Part shown: piece by piece, positions 17,843 through 28,379 of the stretch
How the letters are laid out: each line of letters opens with the position of its first letter
Numbering within the stretch: position 1 is the stretch's first letter
Source of the DNA: Actinomycetes bacterium
GTDB lineage: Bacteria; Actinomycetota; Actinomycetes; Nanopelagicales; Nanopelagicaceae
Assembly (NCBI GenBank): GCA_025360085.1
Contig: JANYCW010000055.1
Coordinates: 1 to 59,240, forward strand
Reading direction: 5' to 3'
Length of the DNA stretch: 59,240 nucleotides
Position numbers and translations under genes: made by a program
The notes under the pieces: model-generated
The model's input: only the letters and a program-made list of their open reading frames with translations
Told to the model about the DNA's origin: nothing
Database searches by the model: none

Positions 17843-18682
17843 GTGGTAATGAGAGCTCACCTCGGAGGTAGTAGTCGTGCGTCGCTGATGTCTGCACGCG
17901 CATCGTTAGATGCTGCCGTAAGAGATGGGCAGTTAGATCACATTGGTGCCTCTACTCTGAGTACGCAACTATTTTTTGTTGCCGAAGTATTGAATACAAA
18001 CATCGCAGTACGTCGCGCATTAACAGATTCGACTCGGGATACTGCGTCAAAGGCGACTTTTGTCTCTGAACTATTCGGATCAAAGATTGGCCAAAGCGCA
18101 CTTGGAGTTATTACCGAAATCTCAACAATGCGATGGTCGGCGCCTAAAGATCTTGTACTGGTCATTGAAGCTCTTGCAATTGAGGCAGAGGCAGCAGCTG
18201 CCAATATCGCAGGTGAACTCGACCGTGTCGAGGAGGAAATCTTTACCGCAGCACGCGCAATTGCAGGCTCGGTGCAACTTCGAAAAGCGCTGACATCGGA
18301 TGCAAAACTTGCTAAGGAGACGCTCGTGAGTGAGATTCTCAAGGGTGCATCTGGGTCAACCGTAAAGTTAGTCTCACAAATTGTTAACTCATGGCGTGGA
18401 CGCAGTGTTGAATCAGCCTTTGCTGATTATGCATATGCACTTGCAGCCCATCGCAACCGTGTTATTGCACTGGTCAAAATCGCCGGCCCCATGAGTGTGG
18501 TGCAGCAAGAGCGTCTTATGGCAGTGTTAAATAAACAGGTCGGTCAACCCGTACGTATCAATATTGAGATTGATCCACATGTAATTGGTGGAGTTAGCGT
18601 CAAATTTGCAGATGAGTTAGTTGATGGAACAGTTTCAAATCGTTTGGCTAAGGCCGCTCGCGCCGTAGTCAGTGTTAATTAG
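17843..18682 (+). CDS. atpH: ATP synthase F1 subunit delta
   Basis: A 279-residue subunit linking the top of F1 to the b stalk. It is about 100 residues longer than E. coli delta; long forms of ~270 residues are usual in Actinobacteria. The OSCP-like core is visible in the C-terminal half, with [24 protein letters not shown] and the family ending [30 protein letters not shown]. The GTG at 17843 has GAGGA 8 nt upstream; an ATG two codons later (17849) is an alternative. Confidence 0.92.
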   Translation: MVMRAHLGGSSRASLMSARASLDAAVRDGQLDHIGASTLSTQLFFVAEVLNTNIAVRRALTDSTRDTASKATFVSELFGSKIGQSALGVITEISTMRWSAPKDLVLVIEALAIEAEAAAANIAGELDRVEEEIFTAARAIAGSVQLRKALTSDAKLAKETLVSEILKGASGSTVKLVSQIVNSWRGRSVESAFADYAYALAAHRNRVIALVKIAGPMSVVQQERLMAVLNKQVGQPVRINIEIDPHVIGGVSVKFADELVDGTVSNRLAKAARAVVSVN

Positions 18683-18708
18683 GTTCGACAGGAAATAGGG
18701 AGAAAAAA

Positions 18709-20349
18709 ATGGCAGAGCTCACAATCGATCCGGCAGAAATCCAAGGTGCCTTAGCGAACTTTGTTAAATCATATGATCCAGGCGTTGCCGCTCGCGACGA
18801 AGTCGGAACTGTGAGCCAAGCAGGCGACGGAATCGCGCGCGTTGAAGGGTTACCATCAACGATGGCAAACGAGTTGTTGCAGTTTGAAAACGGCACACTC
18901 GGTCTTGCACTTAACTTAGATGTCCGGGAAATCGGCGTCGTTATCTTAGGTGGTTACGAAGGAATTGAGGAAGGAACGTCAGTTCGTCGTACCGGTGAGA
19001 TTCTTTCTGTTCCGGTAGGGGATGCGTTCTTAGGTCGCGTCGTTGACCCACTGGGTCGTCCAATCGATGGCAAAGGTGAAATCAAAGCCGATGCGCGCCG
19101 AGCACTCGAACTTCAGGCTCCCTCTGTAGTTCAGCGCCAGCCCGTTAAGGAGCCACTTGCCACTGGAATTAAAGCAATCGATGCGATGACGGCAATTGGC
19201 CGCGGACAACGCCAGTTGATTATTGGCGACCGCCAGACAGGCAAGACTGCAGTAGCCGTCGACACAATTATCAACCAGAAGGAAAACTGGAAATCTGGAG
19301 ACAAGAAGAAGCAAGTTAAATGTATTTATGTGGCCATCGGTCAAAAGGGTTCGACGATTGCTGCCGTTAAAGGCGCACTTGAAGAAGCTGGAGCAATGGA
19401 GTACACAACCATTGTTGCATCTCCAGCCTCTGACCCAGCAGGCTTTAAATATCTAGCGCCATACACTGGTTCTTCAATTGGTCAGCACTGGATGTACAAG
19501 GGCGAGCATGTTCTTATCGTCTTTGATGATCTTTCAAAGCAGGCAGAGGCATATCGTTCAGTCTCATTATTGCTTCGTCGTCCACCCGGTCGCGAAGCAT
19601 ATCCAGGCGATGTTTTTTACTTGCACTCACGCCTGTTAGAGCGCTGCGCAAAACTTTCCGACGAACTCGGCGGCGGCTCAATGACTGGCCTGCCAATTAT
19701 TGAAACGAAGGGAAATGACGTTTCAGCGTTTATTCCTACCAATGTTATTTCAATTACCGATGGCCAGTGCTTCTTAGAAACAGATTTATTTAATGCAGGT
19801 GTTCGCCCCGCAATTAACGTAGGTATTTCTGTTTCTCGAGTGGGTGGTTCGGCACAGACTAAGGCGATGAAGAAGATCGCTGGTCGATTGCGTCTTGACT
19901 TAGCTCAGTTCCGCGAACTTGAAGCCTTTGCAGCCTTTGGTTCAGATTTAGATGCCGCCTCAAAGGCCCAACTCGAACGCGGCGCACGCATGGTTGAACT
20001 TTTGAAGCAAGGACAATACTCACCATACTCACTTGAGCATCAGATTGTTTCAATCTGGGCAGGTACGTCAGGGGCATTAGATTCTGTTGCTGTTGCAGAT
20101 ATTCGCCGCTTTGAAGCCGAGCTTTTAGAGTTCATCGGCCGCGAACACAAAGATATTTTTACTGTGATAGCAGAGACTAAGATGTTAGAAGATGACACTG
20201 TTGCAAAGATGCAAAGCGCTGTTGATGATTTTAAGAAGATCTTTAAATCATCGGCGGCAGTAGCCGTTAATGAGGCAGCGGCCGAAGCCCTCGATGGCGA
20301 AAGCGCAGAGCAGATCACTAAATATGTTCCTCCGGCGGTAAAGCGATAA
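18709..20349 (+). CDS. atpA: ATP synthase F1 subunit alpha
   Basis: A 546-residue non-catalytic nucleotide-binding subunit. The N-terminal beta barrel spans about 28-95, Walker A GDRQTGKT is at 173-180, and [11 protein letters not shown] and [15 protein letters not shown] mark the nucleotide pocket and arginine-finger region. Length is normal, with a ~35-residue Ala/Glu-rich C-terminal tail similar to the extension of actinobacterial alpha subunits. GGGAGAAAAAA lies just before the ATG. Confidence 0.98.
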   Translation: MAELTIDPAEIQGALANFVKSYDPGVAARDEVGTVSQAGDGIARVEGLPSTMANELLQFENGTLGLALNLDVREIGVVILGGYEGIEEGTSVRRTGEILSVPVGDAFLGRVVDPLGRPIDGKGEIKADARRALELQAPSVVQRQPVKEPLATGIKAIDAMTAIGRGQRQLIIGDRQTGKTAVAVDTIINQKENWKSGDKKKQVKCIYVAIGQKGSTIAAVKGALEEAGAMEYTTIVASPASDPAGFKYLAPYTGSSIGQHWMYKGEHVLIVFDDLSKQAEAYRSVSLLLRRPPGREAYPGDVFYLHSRLLERCAKLSDELGGGSMTGLPIIETKGNDVSAFIPTNVISITDGQCFLETDLFNAGVRPAINVGISVSRVGGSAQTKAMKKIAGRLRLDLAQFRELEAFAAFGSDLDAASKAQLERGARMVELLKQGQYSPYSLEHQIVSIWAGTSGALDSVAVADIRRFEAELLEFIGREHKDIFTVIAETKMLEDDTVAKMQSAVDDFKKIFKSSAAVAVNEAAAEALDGESAEQITKYVPPAVKR

Positions 20350-20352
20350 CTC

Positions 20353-22697
<2,345 letters not shown>

Positions 22698-22704
22698 ATA
22701 GATC

Positions 22705-22959
22705 ATGGCTCTTACAGTCGAACTCGTATCTCCAACCGAGCGCGTCTGGTCGGGAGAGGCAATTTTTGTCTCTGCCCGAACAGTTGAAGGCGATCTCGGT
22801 ATTTTGGTAGATCACGCCCCGCTATTTGGAGTACTTGCCGATGGTGAAGTTAGTATTCAAGGAATTGACGGAGACACCACTGTATTTAACGTCAGTGGTG
22901 GCTTCTTGTCAGTGGCAAATAATCGAGTTTCGATTTTGACGGAAACTATTAGTAAATAA
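22705..22959 (+). CDS. atpC: ATP synthase F1 subunit epsilon, short form
   Basis: An 84-residue protein comprising only the N-terminal beta sandwich of epsilon: VELVSPTERVWSGEA, GDLGILVDHAPLFGVLADG, VSGGFLSVANNRVSILTE. The usual two-helix C-terminal domain (total ~120-140 residues), which binds ATP or inhibits ATP hydrolysis, is missing; the frame stops right after the sandwich. Function in coupling c ring to gamma should remain, while epsilon-type inhibition of hydrolysis should not. One base separates its stop from the stop of the convergent glpX. Confidence 0.93.
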   Translation: MALTVELVSPTERVWSGEAIFVSARTVEGDLGILVDHAPLFGVLADGEVSIQGIDGDTTVFNVSGGFLSVANNRVSILTETISK

Positions 22960-22960
22960 C

Positions 22961-23881
22961 CTATTTCAAGTGATGCTCGGTTTCAATCAATCTAACTGTC
23001 TTTGACTGACCGCGCATCACGATAGATTGGCTGATAGCACCATAACTTGTGTAGCGGATTCCTTTAATTAATTCTCCATCAGTAATGCCAGTTGCTGCTA
23101 AAAAAACATCTTCAGAGTTTATGAGATCCTTTGTGTATAAAACTCCACCCGATGTTTTGCCATCGATATGAAGTTGACCCTGAATCGCACCGCCTAAACA
23201 AATCATCGCCGCAGCAGCAATAACACCTTCAGGTGTTCCACCAATCCCCATCAAGAGATCAATACCGGTGTTTGGTCGCGCCGTTTCAATTGCAGCAGCT
23301 ACGTCACCATCTTGAATGAGGCGGATTCGCGCGCCTGCTGCTCTAATTTCTTCAATCAGCTGAGCATGACGCGGTCGATTTAAAACAACTACGGTTACAT
23401 CGCTAACCGCTAAATTCTTTGCATTGGCAACGGCAATAATATTTTCGGCCGTAGTTGCATTTATATCAATTACATGCGCGGCCTCTGGCCCAGTAACTAT
23501 TTTATTCATGTAAAAGGAAGTTTTTGGGTCATACATTGTTCCACGTGGGGACAAAGCGATAACTGAAATGGCTCCATTCATTCCATTTGCCGTTAGTGAT
23601 GTTCCATCAATGGGATCAACGGCAACATCGCAGGATGGTCCTTCTTGGTTTCCAACATGTTCACCGTTATGGAGCATCGGAGCGTTATCTTTTTCACCCT
23701 CACCAATAATTACTACACCCGCCATGTCGACTGTATTAATCATCTGCCGCATCGCCTCAACGGCCGCTTTATCGGCCAGATTTTTCTCACCTCGCCCAAC
23801 CCAAGGAGCAGCGGCAATCGCTGCCGTCTCTGTAACACGGATTAATTCAAGAGCTAAGTTTCGATCTGGAATGGGAGGCAC
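22961..23881 (-). CDS. glpX: Fructose-1,6-bisphosphatase class II
   Basis: A 306-residue Li-sensitive metal-dependent phosphatase of the GlpX family that makes fructose-6-phosphate in gluconeogenesis. Motifs are [12 protein letters not shown] (59-70) and the metal site VDPIDGTSL (88-96); GIGGTPEGV and [10 protein letters not shown] are further family marks. The GTG start shares one base with the murA stop (TAGTG), so the pair is probably translationally coupled. It is normally the only FBPase in Actinobacteria. Confidence 0.95.
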   Translation of the reverse strand: MPPIPDRNLALELIRVTETAAIAAAPWVGRGEKNLADKAAVEAMRQMINTVDMAGVVIIGEGEKDNAPMLHNGEHVGNQEGPSCDVAVDPIDGTSLTANGMNGAISVIALSPRGTMYDPKTSFYMNKIVTGPEAAHVIDINATTAENIIAVANAKNLAVSDVTVVVLNRPRHAQLIEEIRAAGARIRLIQDGDVAAAIETARPNTGIDLLMGIGGTPEGVIAAAAMICLGGAIQGQLHIDGKTSGGVLYTKDLINSEDVFLAATGITDGELIKGIRYTSYGAISQSIVMRGQSKTVRLIETEHHLK

Positions 23882-25140
23882 TATTCACGGCTCACTTTCG
23901 CACCTAAGGAACACAAATGTTCGGCAAAGTTAGGATATCCACGATCGACGTGAAATGCGGCATCTACAGTAGTTTCGCCCTCACTCACGAGCGCGGCTAA
24001 TACCAGCCCAGCACCGGCCCGAATGTCAGTAGCTTCAACGGGTGCACCAGATAGTTCGGGTACCCCATTGATCGATGCATGATGGCCATCGACTGAAATC
24101 TGGGCACCAAGACGGATGAGTTCATTAACAAACATAAATCTTGATTCAAATACATTTTCAGTGACTAAGGAGTGTCCATCGGCGATTGCATTAAGCGCGA
24201 TAACCATAGGTAGCAGATCGGTTGGAAAACCGGGGTAAGGAAGAGTGGCAACATCTATAGCTTTAGGACGTGAATCCATTCGTACGCGAATGCCATCTGC
24301 GGTTGATGTAATGATTGCACCGGCACTTGCTAATTTTTCAAGTGGGAGTTCTAAGTCAACAGCACGCCCACCATGAATTGTTATATCCCCCCGAGTCATT
24401 GCCGCGGCAAAGGCCCAAGTTCCGGTGATGATGCGATCGGGAATCGTTGAATGTGACGTCGGCTTCAAGCTCTCCACACCAGTTATAGTCAGAATTGAGC
24501 TACCAAGTCCATGAATGCGCGCTCCCATAGAAATAAGGAACTCACCAAGATCCACTACATCCGGCTCGCGCGCTGCGTTATCGATTGTAGTAATTCCTTT
24601 GGCCAATACCGCGGCGGTCATAATATTTTCCGTTGCCCCAACACTTGGAAAATCTAGTTCAACGCTGGCTCCGATTAATCCATGAGGCGCGCTCGCAATT
24701 ACATATCCATGTTCAATATGTGCTTTTGCACCCAAATTCTCTAAGCCCTTGATATGAAAATCCAAACCACGAGAACCAATTGCATCCCCACCAGGCAGGG
24801 CCACTTCGGCTTTTCCGATTCGCGCAACTAAGGGACCTAAAACATTTATTGATGCGCGCATTTTGCGCACAAGATCATAATCGGCTCGATGTCCGAGGCT
24901 TTCTGGAACATCTATTATTACGCAATCTCTTATATGGGTGACGCTACAACCCAATCGCGTCAGCAAATCAGACATAATGTCGACGTCGGCAATTTCAGGC
25001 ACGTTTGTAATAGTTGTTTTGCCAACTGCCAAAAGTGAAGCGGCCATGAGTTTTAATACCGAGTTCTTAGCTCCAGTAACGCTGACTTCTCCGCACAGTT
25101 GAGCTCCACCCACAACTCGGAATCGATCCAAAGATGCCAT
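23881..25140 (-). CDS. murA: UDP-N-acetylglucosamine 1-carboxyvinyltransferase (MurA) with catalytic Asp
   Basis: A 419-residue enolpyruvyl transferase that commits UDP-GlcNAc to peptidoglycan. The two-domain inside-out barrel begins with [18 protein letters not shown]25 and N26 are the substrate-binding pair. The loop that usually reads PGGCAIG has Asp at 119 ([10 protein letters not shown]; codon at 24784-24786). Asp at this site, as in M. tuberculosis MurA, keeps activity and blocks fosfomycin alkylation. Transcription should start at the ATG from a -10 TAGACT (25147-25152) 6 nt upstream. Confidence 0.97.
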   Translation of the reverse strand: MASLDRFRVVGGAQLCGEVSVTGAKNSVLKLMAASLLAVGKTTITNVPEIADVDIMSDLLTRLGCSVTHIRDCVIIDVPESLGHRADYDLVRKMRASINVLGPLVARIGKAEVALPGGDAIGSRGLDFHIKGLENLGAKAHIEHGYVIASAPHGLIGASVELDFPSVGATENIMTAAVLAKGITTIDNAAREPDVVDLGEFLISMGARIHGLGSSILTITGVESLKPTSHSTIPDRIITGTWAFAAAMTRGDITIHGGRAVDLELPLEKLASAGAIITSTADGIRVRMDSRPKAIDVATLPYPGFPTDLLPMVIALNAIADGHSLVTENVFESRFMFVNELIRLGAQISVDGHHASINGVPELSGAPVEATDIRAGAGLVLAALVSEGETTVDAAFHVDRGYPNFAEHLCSLGAKVSRE

Positions 25141-25146
25141 TGCCGC

Positions 25147-25162
25147 AGTCTACTTATAGGGT
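25147..25162. promoter_or_regulatory. Back-to-back leaderless promoters for murA (-) and pduO (+)
   Basis: In a 28-bp spacer, the minus strand has TAGACT (25147-25152) 6 nt before the murA ATG and the plus strand has TAGGGT (25157-25162) 6 nt before the adenosyltransferase ATG. The two -10 boxes are 4 bp apart, so each promoter's -35 region must lie at or inside the other gene's first codons. Confidence 0.6.
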
Positions 25163-25168
25163 AGAGGC

Positions 25169-25741
25169 ATGGTTAATTTAACGCGTATTTACACCAAGAC
25201 TGGAGATGACGGTACAACATCTCTCGGCGATATGAGCCGAACTTCAAAGAATGATCCGCGTCTTGAAGCATATGCCACCGTTGATGAAGCAAACTCATCT
25301 ATTGGCGTTGTATTGGCTAATGATGGATTAAGTGAAAGCGTACGTGCATTACTGGTGCGAATCCAAAATGACCTATTTGATGTTGGCGCAGATTTATGTA
25401 CACCAGTAGTAGATTCTCCCGCTTTTGAGCCGCTTCGTGTTTTGGAGTCACAGATTACTTACTTAGAAGAGCAGATTGATAGTTACAACGCGCAACTTTC
25501 GTCGTTGCGTTCTTTTGTTTTACCTTCAGGAACTCAAGCGGCTGCGCATCTTCACGTCGCCCGGACCGTCATTCGCCGTGCTGAGCGATGCACATGGGCA
25601 GCAATCCATGCATTTGGTGGCGGCGTTAATCCCACAACGGCAAAGTATCTCAATCGTTGTTCTGACCTACTCTTTGTTCTAGCGCGATATTCAAATAAAG
25701 AGATTGGTGATCAGCTGTGGGTACCCGGAGCTAATCGTTAA
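25169..25741 (+). CDS. Cob(I)alamin adenosyltransferase, PduO type
   Basis: A 190-residue PduO/MMAB-family enzyme that transfers adenosyl from ATP to cob(I)alamin, giving coenzyme B12. The N-terminal ATP loop TRIYTKTGDDGTTSLGD (5-21) is diagnostic; YATVDEANSSIG and the C-terminal RTVIRRAERCTW and YLNRCSDLLFVLAR helices follow. Its stop overlaps the stop of the convergent downstream gene by 4 bp. A gene of this family also lies next to murA in mycobacteria, from memory. A B12-dependent user is not in the window. Confidence 0.94.
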   Translation: MVNLTRIYTKTGDDGTTSLGDMSRTSKNDPRLEAYATVDEANSSIGVVLANDGLSESVRALLVRIQNDLFDVGADLCTPVVDSPAFEPLRVLESQITYLEEQIDSYNAQLSSLRSFVLPSGTQAAAHLHVARTVIRRAERCTWAAIHAFGGGVNPTTAKYLNRCSDLLFVLARYSNKEIGDQLWVPGANR

Positions 25742-26406
25742 TTCCCGCTTTGGGTGTAATTCGTGCTCGGTATTTTTTCACTCGTAGCATCGTGATGACA
25801 GTTAGCTGCGATGTCAGTAACCGCGTGTTTAAACTCCAATGGCTCTTGGCTAATTAAAAGAACGGTAGCAATTTGTTTTGGCGCAGTCGACTTAACTAGA
25901 GTGCGAATAGTGCCAAAACTGCGAATTGTTTTATCCTCGGCGGAAACCTCTCCAACTAGTGTGGCAGTTATTTCCCACCACGTACATCCGTTAAGCGAGG
26001 CTAACTGCACCGCACCACACGAGTATTTTTCGCAAATCGGAACACCATCGATTCGTTGTGCTAGTTGCCGAGTTAAAATTGCACTATTAGAAGCCGTACT
26101 AATCAACTCTTTTGCCGTCGGAATTTTGGCATAAACCTCGGCATTTGACTTAAAACCTTTAGGCGGCCACTTAGGCGAAGGCGAAGGTGAGAGTTTCGAT
26201 TTTGTTCTCTGCTTTGTCTTGGTCGCAGTTCTCTTTTTTATCACTGGTTTTTTAGTAACTGCAACCTTCTTAATACTAGATTTTGATGCTGGCGTTCTTT
26301 TAACATTACTTATTTTTGAGTTTGGAGATGGCGATTTACTCGCCGCTTCCGCCGATGGCGCAAGTAATGAGACTGCAATAGCCAAAATAAGTAAAGGTCT
26401 AATCAC
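25738..26406 (-). CDS. Secreted protein of unknown function with Lys/Thr/Ser-rich linker
   Basis: A 222-residue protein. The GTG at 26406 has AGGTGGG immediately upstream and starts a Sec signal peptide, IRPLLILAIAVSLLAPSAEA, with an AEA cleavage site. Residues about 24-80 are a very basic, Pro/Ser/Thr/Lys-rich linker with repeats such as KKxxxKK. The C-terminal ~130 residues form a small domain with cysteines in ICEKYSCG, LNGCTWW and ANCHH, suggesting disulphides outside the cell. I do not recognise the domain. It overlaps the ABC permease gene upstream by 8 bp and should be expressed with it. Confidence 0.75.
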   Translation of the reverse strand: MIRPLLILAIAVSLLAPSAEAASKSPSPNSKISNVKRTPASKSSIKKVAVTKKPVIKKRTATKTKQRTKSKLSPSPSPKWPPKGFKSNAEVYAKIPTAKELISTASNSAILTRQLAQRIDGVPICEKYSCGAVQLASLNGCTWWEITATLVGEVSAEDKTIRSFGTIRTLVKSTAPKQIATVLLISQEPLEFKHAVTDIAANCHHDATSEKIPSTNYTQSGN

Positions 26407-27193
26407 GATCCCACCTAAATTTACGTACCGAAAAAAACACCCCAATTGCCAGCCAAAGAGTGAGCATCATGAAAGTTCGACCGCTTTCCCAAGATTTTGC
26501 AACCTCTTGTCCGGCAAATGAATCGGGCAAAAATACTGATCGCATTCCTTGGGTAAGCCACTTGAGTGGAAAAATTGCTGCAATTTGCTGCATCCACGGT
26601 GGCAACTGAGTGAATATAAAAAAGACACCACTGAAGAACTGCAAAATAATGACGATGGGAGATACGACGGCAGAAGCACCCCTGCCACTCTTTGGAACTA
26701 CTGAAAATGCGATTCCAAGTGCGGTCGAACAGGCGCTACCAAGAAATGTTAGCCAAAAGAAAGTAATCCATTTATTAATATCAGTTGGCATGTGTAGACC
26801 AAAAAAAACGATCCCAAATCCAAGCAGCATGAGAATTTGTATCAGCATGCTGACCGTGACCAATATAGCTTTGCCTATGAAATAACTTGAAGCCGGCATT
26901 GGTGTACCACGTAATCGTTTCAAAGTACCAAAGTCACGCTCGAGCGGAATCGTAATTGCTAGGGCTTGAAAACCAGTATTCACGAGACCTGAAGCAATCA
27001 TTCCAGCGACAAAATACTGTGAGAAAGTTACGCCCGGCGCGATCGTGTCTTTAAATACCGAGCCAAAGATTGCGAGCAAAATTACTGGAAATAAAAGTGT
27101 AAAGACAACGGATTCACGTTGGCGCAAAAATTGACGAATTTCTAATCTGCCACGTCTGAGACCTAAAGCTAATGCGCTTGGAATTTCACTCAT
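26399..27193 (-). CDS. ABC-2 type transporter permease
   Basis: A 264-residue integral membrane protein with six hydrophobic segments, the exporter permease partner of the ATPase encoded just upstream. After a cytoplasmic start, FLRQRESVVFTLLFPVILLAIFG is helix 1; ERDFGTLKRLRGTPMP is the coupling-loop motif shared by DrrB/NodJ-type permeases. The ATG at 27193 has AGGAGAG before it and overlaps the ATPase stop by 8 bp. Substrate unknown; drug, lipid or polysaccharide export are all possible for the family. Confidence 0.9.
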   Translation of the reverse strand: MSEIPSALALGLRRGRLEIRQFLRQRESVVFTLLFPVILLAIFGSVFKDTIAPGVTFSQYFVAGMIASGLVNTGFQALAITIPLERDFGTLKRLRGTPMPASSYFIGKAILVTVSMLIQILMLLGFGIVFFGLHMPTDINKWITFFWLTFLGSACSTALGIAFSVVPKSGRGASAVVSPIVIILQFFSGVFFIFTQLPPWMQQIAAIFPLKWLTQGMRSVFLPDSFAGQEVAKSWESGRTFMMLTLWLAIGVFFSVRKFRWDRD

Positions 27194-28037
27194 CAATCTC
27201 TCCTATCATTCTTAGATAGACATCTTCAAGTGACGGTCGAGTGATAGTTAACTCTGGAATTTCACCATTAAAGTCGGCGCCCAGGTTATTGACAAAGGCG
27301 GTTGGATTGTCGGTAGTTTGAGACTTAAGTACAGTGCCATCACGCCATGAAACGCGAGCTTTCGACGTACTTCGCCCACCGAATTCAGAGGGAGTTGATA
27401 TTTCAAGGATTTGACCATCACTCATTACTCCTACGCGGTCGGCTAGCGCTTCGGCTTCATCTAGATAGTGCGTCGTCAAGACGATAGTGGTCCCATTGCC
27501 ACGAAGTTCTTGAATCAGCGCCCAAAAGGATCGACGGGCTTCGGGATCAAAGCCAGTTGTGGGCTCATCGAGAAATAAAAGTTTGGGATTACCAATAATG
27601 CCCAGTGCGACATCAAATCTTCTGCGCTGTCCTCCGGAGAGTTTTCTAATAAGCGAACCAGCTTTTTCATCCAAGCCAACTGCGTTTATTACTTCGTCTA
27701 CATTTCTCGGATTAGAGTAATAGCCGCTGAAATGTTCGATTGTTTCGATGACCGTCAAATCTCCAGAATCTGAAGTTGTTTGCAGGACGATTCCAATACG
27801 ATTTCTCCACTCACGGGCGACATGACCCCGTGTACGGGGATCAAAACCTAGGACCTGGACTTCTCCGCTATCTTGAGTACGAAAGCCTTCAAGGATTTCC
27901 ACCGTAGTTGTTTTTCCGGCACCGTTTGGACCTAGTAAGGCAAAGATTTCACCCGTACTAATACTCAGATCTATCCCACGAACTGCATCAACGGGGCCGT
28001 AGCTTTTCCTTAAGCCCGTCACCTCAATAGCGTTCAT
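27186..28037 (-). CDS. ABC transporter ATP-binding protein (DrrA-like)
   Basis: A 283-residue ATPase. Walker A LLGPNGAGKTTT lies at about 34-45, the Q-loop is within IGIVLQTT, the signature is RKLSGGQRRR, and Walker B is LLFLDEPTTGFDP, followed by the H-loop LTTHYLDEAE. The C-terminal extension ending SLEDVYLRMIGE is that of the DrrA/CcmA-like ABC-2 exporter class. Cotranscribed with the permease and the secreted protein. The start codon is one half of a CATATG; the box TAGTAT (28044-28049) lies 6 nt upstream of it. Confidence 0.93.
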   Translation of the reverse strand: MNAIEVTGLRKSYGPVDAVRGIDLSISTGEIFALLGPNGAGKTTTVEILEGFRTQDSGEVQVLGFDPRTRGHVAREWRNRIGIVLQTTSDSGDLTVIETIEHFSGYYSNPRNVDEVINAVGLDEKAGSLIRKLSGGQRRRFDVALGIIGNPKLLFLDEPTTGFDPEARRSFWALIQELRGNGTTIVLTTHYLDEAEALADRVGVMSDGQILEISTPSEFGGRSTSKARVSWRDGTVLKSQTTDNPTAFVNNLGADFNGEIPELTITRPSLEDVYLRMIGEIDE

Positions 28038-28043
28038 ATGGTG

Positions 28044-28053
28044 ATACTACTAT
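28044..28053. promoter_or_regulatory. Interlocked -10 boxes of two divergent leaderless promoters
   Basis: Minus-strand TAGTAT (28044-28049) is 6 nt from the ABC ATPase ATG. Plus-strand TACTAT (28048-28053) is 8 nt from the plus-strand ATG at 28062. The boxes share two base pairs in a 24-bp spacer, so polymerase can melt only one at a time. Confidence 0.55.
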
Positions 28054-28061
28054 GCGAAAAT

Positions 28062-28379
28062 ATGCCTATGAGTCCGCGAAGAAACTACCCTAAAAATAAG
28101 CGGCCAAAATCCGATGATCGTGACCCTACGACGTCGAATCAAACATTTGAAGAACATCATGAGGGTCTTTACACAGTCCGAAAGTTAACTGGATCTGCAT
28201 CTAATAAACCTTATCGATGTCCCGGATGTGATCAGTTAATTCCATTGGCTACTCCACATGTTGTTGCGTGGTTAGAGGATGAGGAAGATAGTCGTCGCCA
28301 CTGGCACAACGCATGTTGGTCAAAGAAAGATAAACGTCGACCTAACACAGAGCGAACTCGAAATGCACCTCGATATTAG
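28062..28379 (+). CDS. Conserved actinobacterial small zinc-finger-like protein
   Basis: A 105-residue hydrophilic protein. A basic N-terminus (MSPRRNYPKNKRPK) leads to a compact core with CPGCDQLIPLATPHVVAWLED and RRHWHNACW. The CxxC, His and C residues suggest one zinc site. Proteins of this pattern are widespread in Actinobacteria and often labelled hypothetical or ATP/GTP-binding without evidence. Start at 28062 or 28068 is preferred to 28038, because the -10 box lies in between. Its stop overlaps the convergent aldehyde dehydrogenase stop. Confidence 0.8.
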   Translation: MPMSPRRNYPKNKRPKSDDRDPTTSNQTFEEHHEGLYTVRKLTGSASNKPYRCPGCDQLIPLATPHVVAWLEDEEDSRRHWHNACWSKKDKRRPNTERTRNAPRY

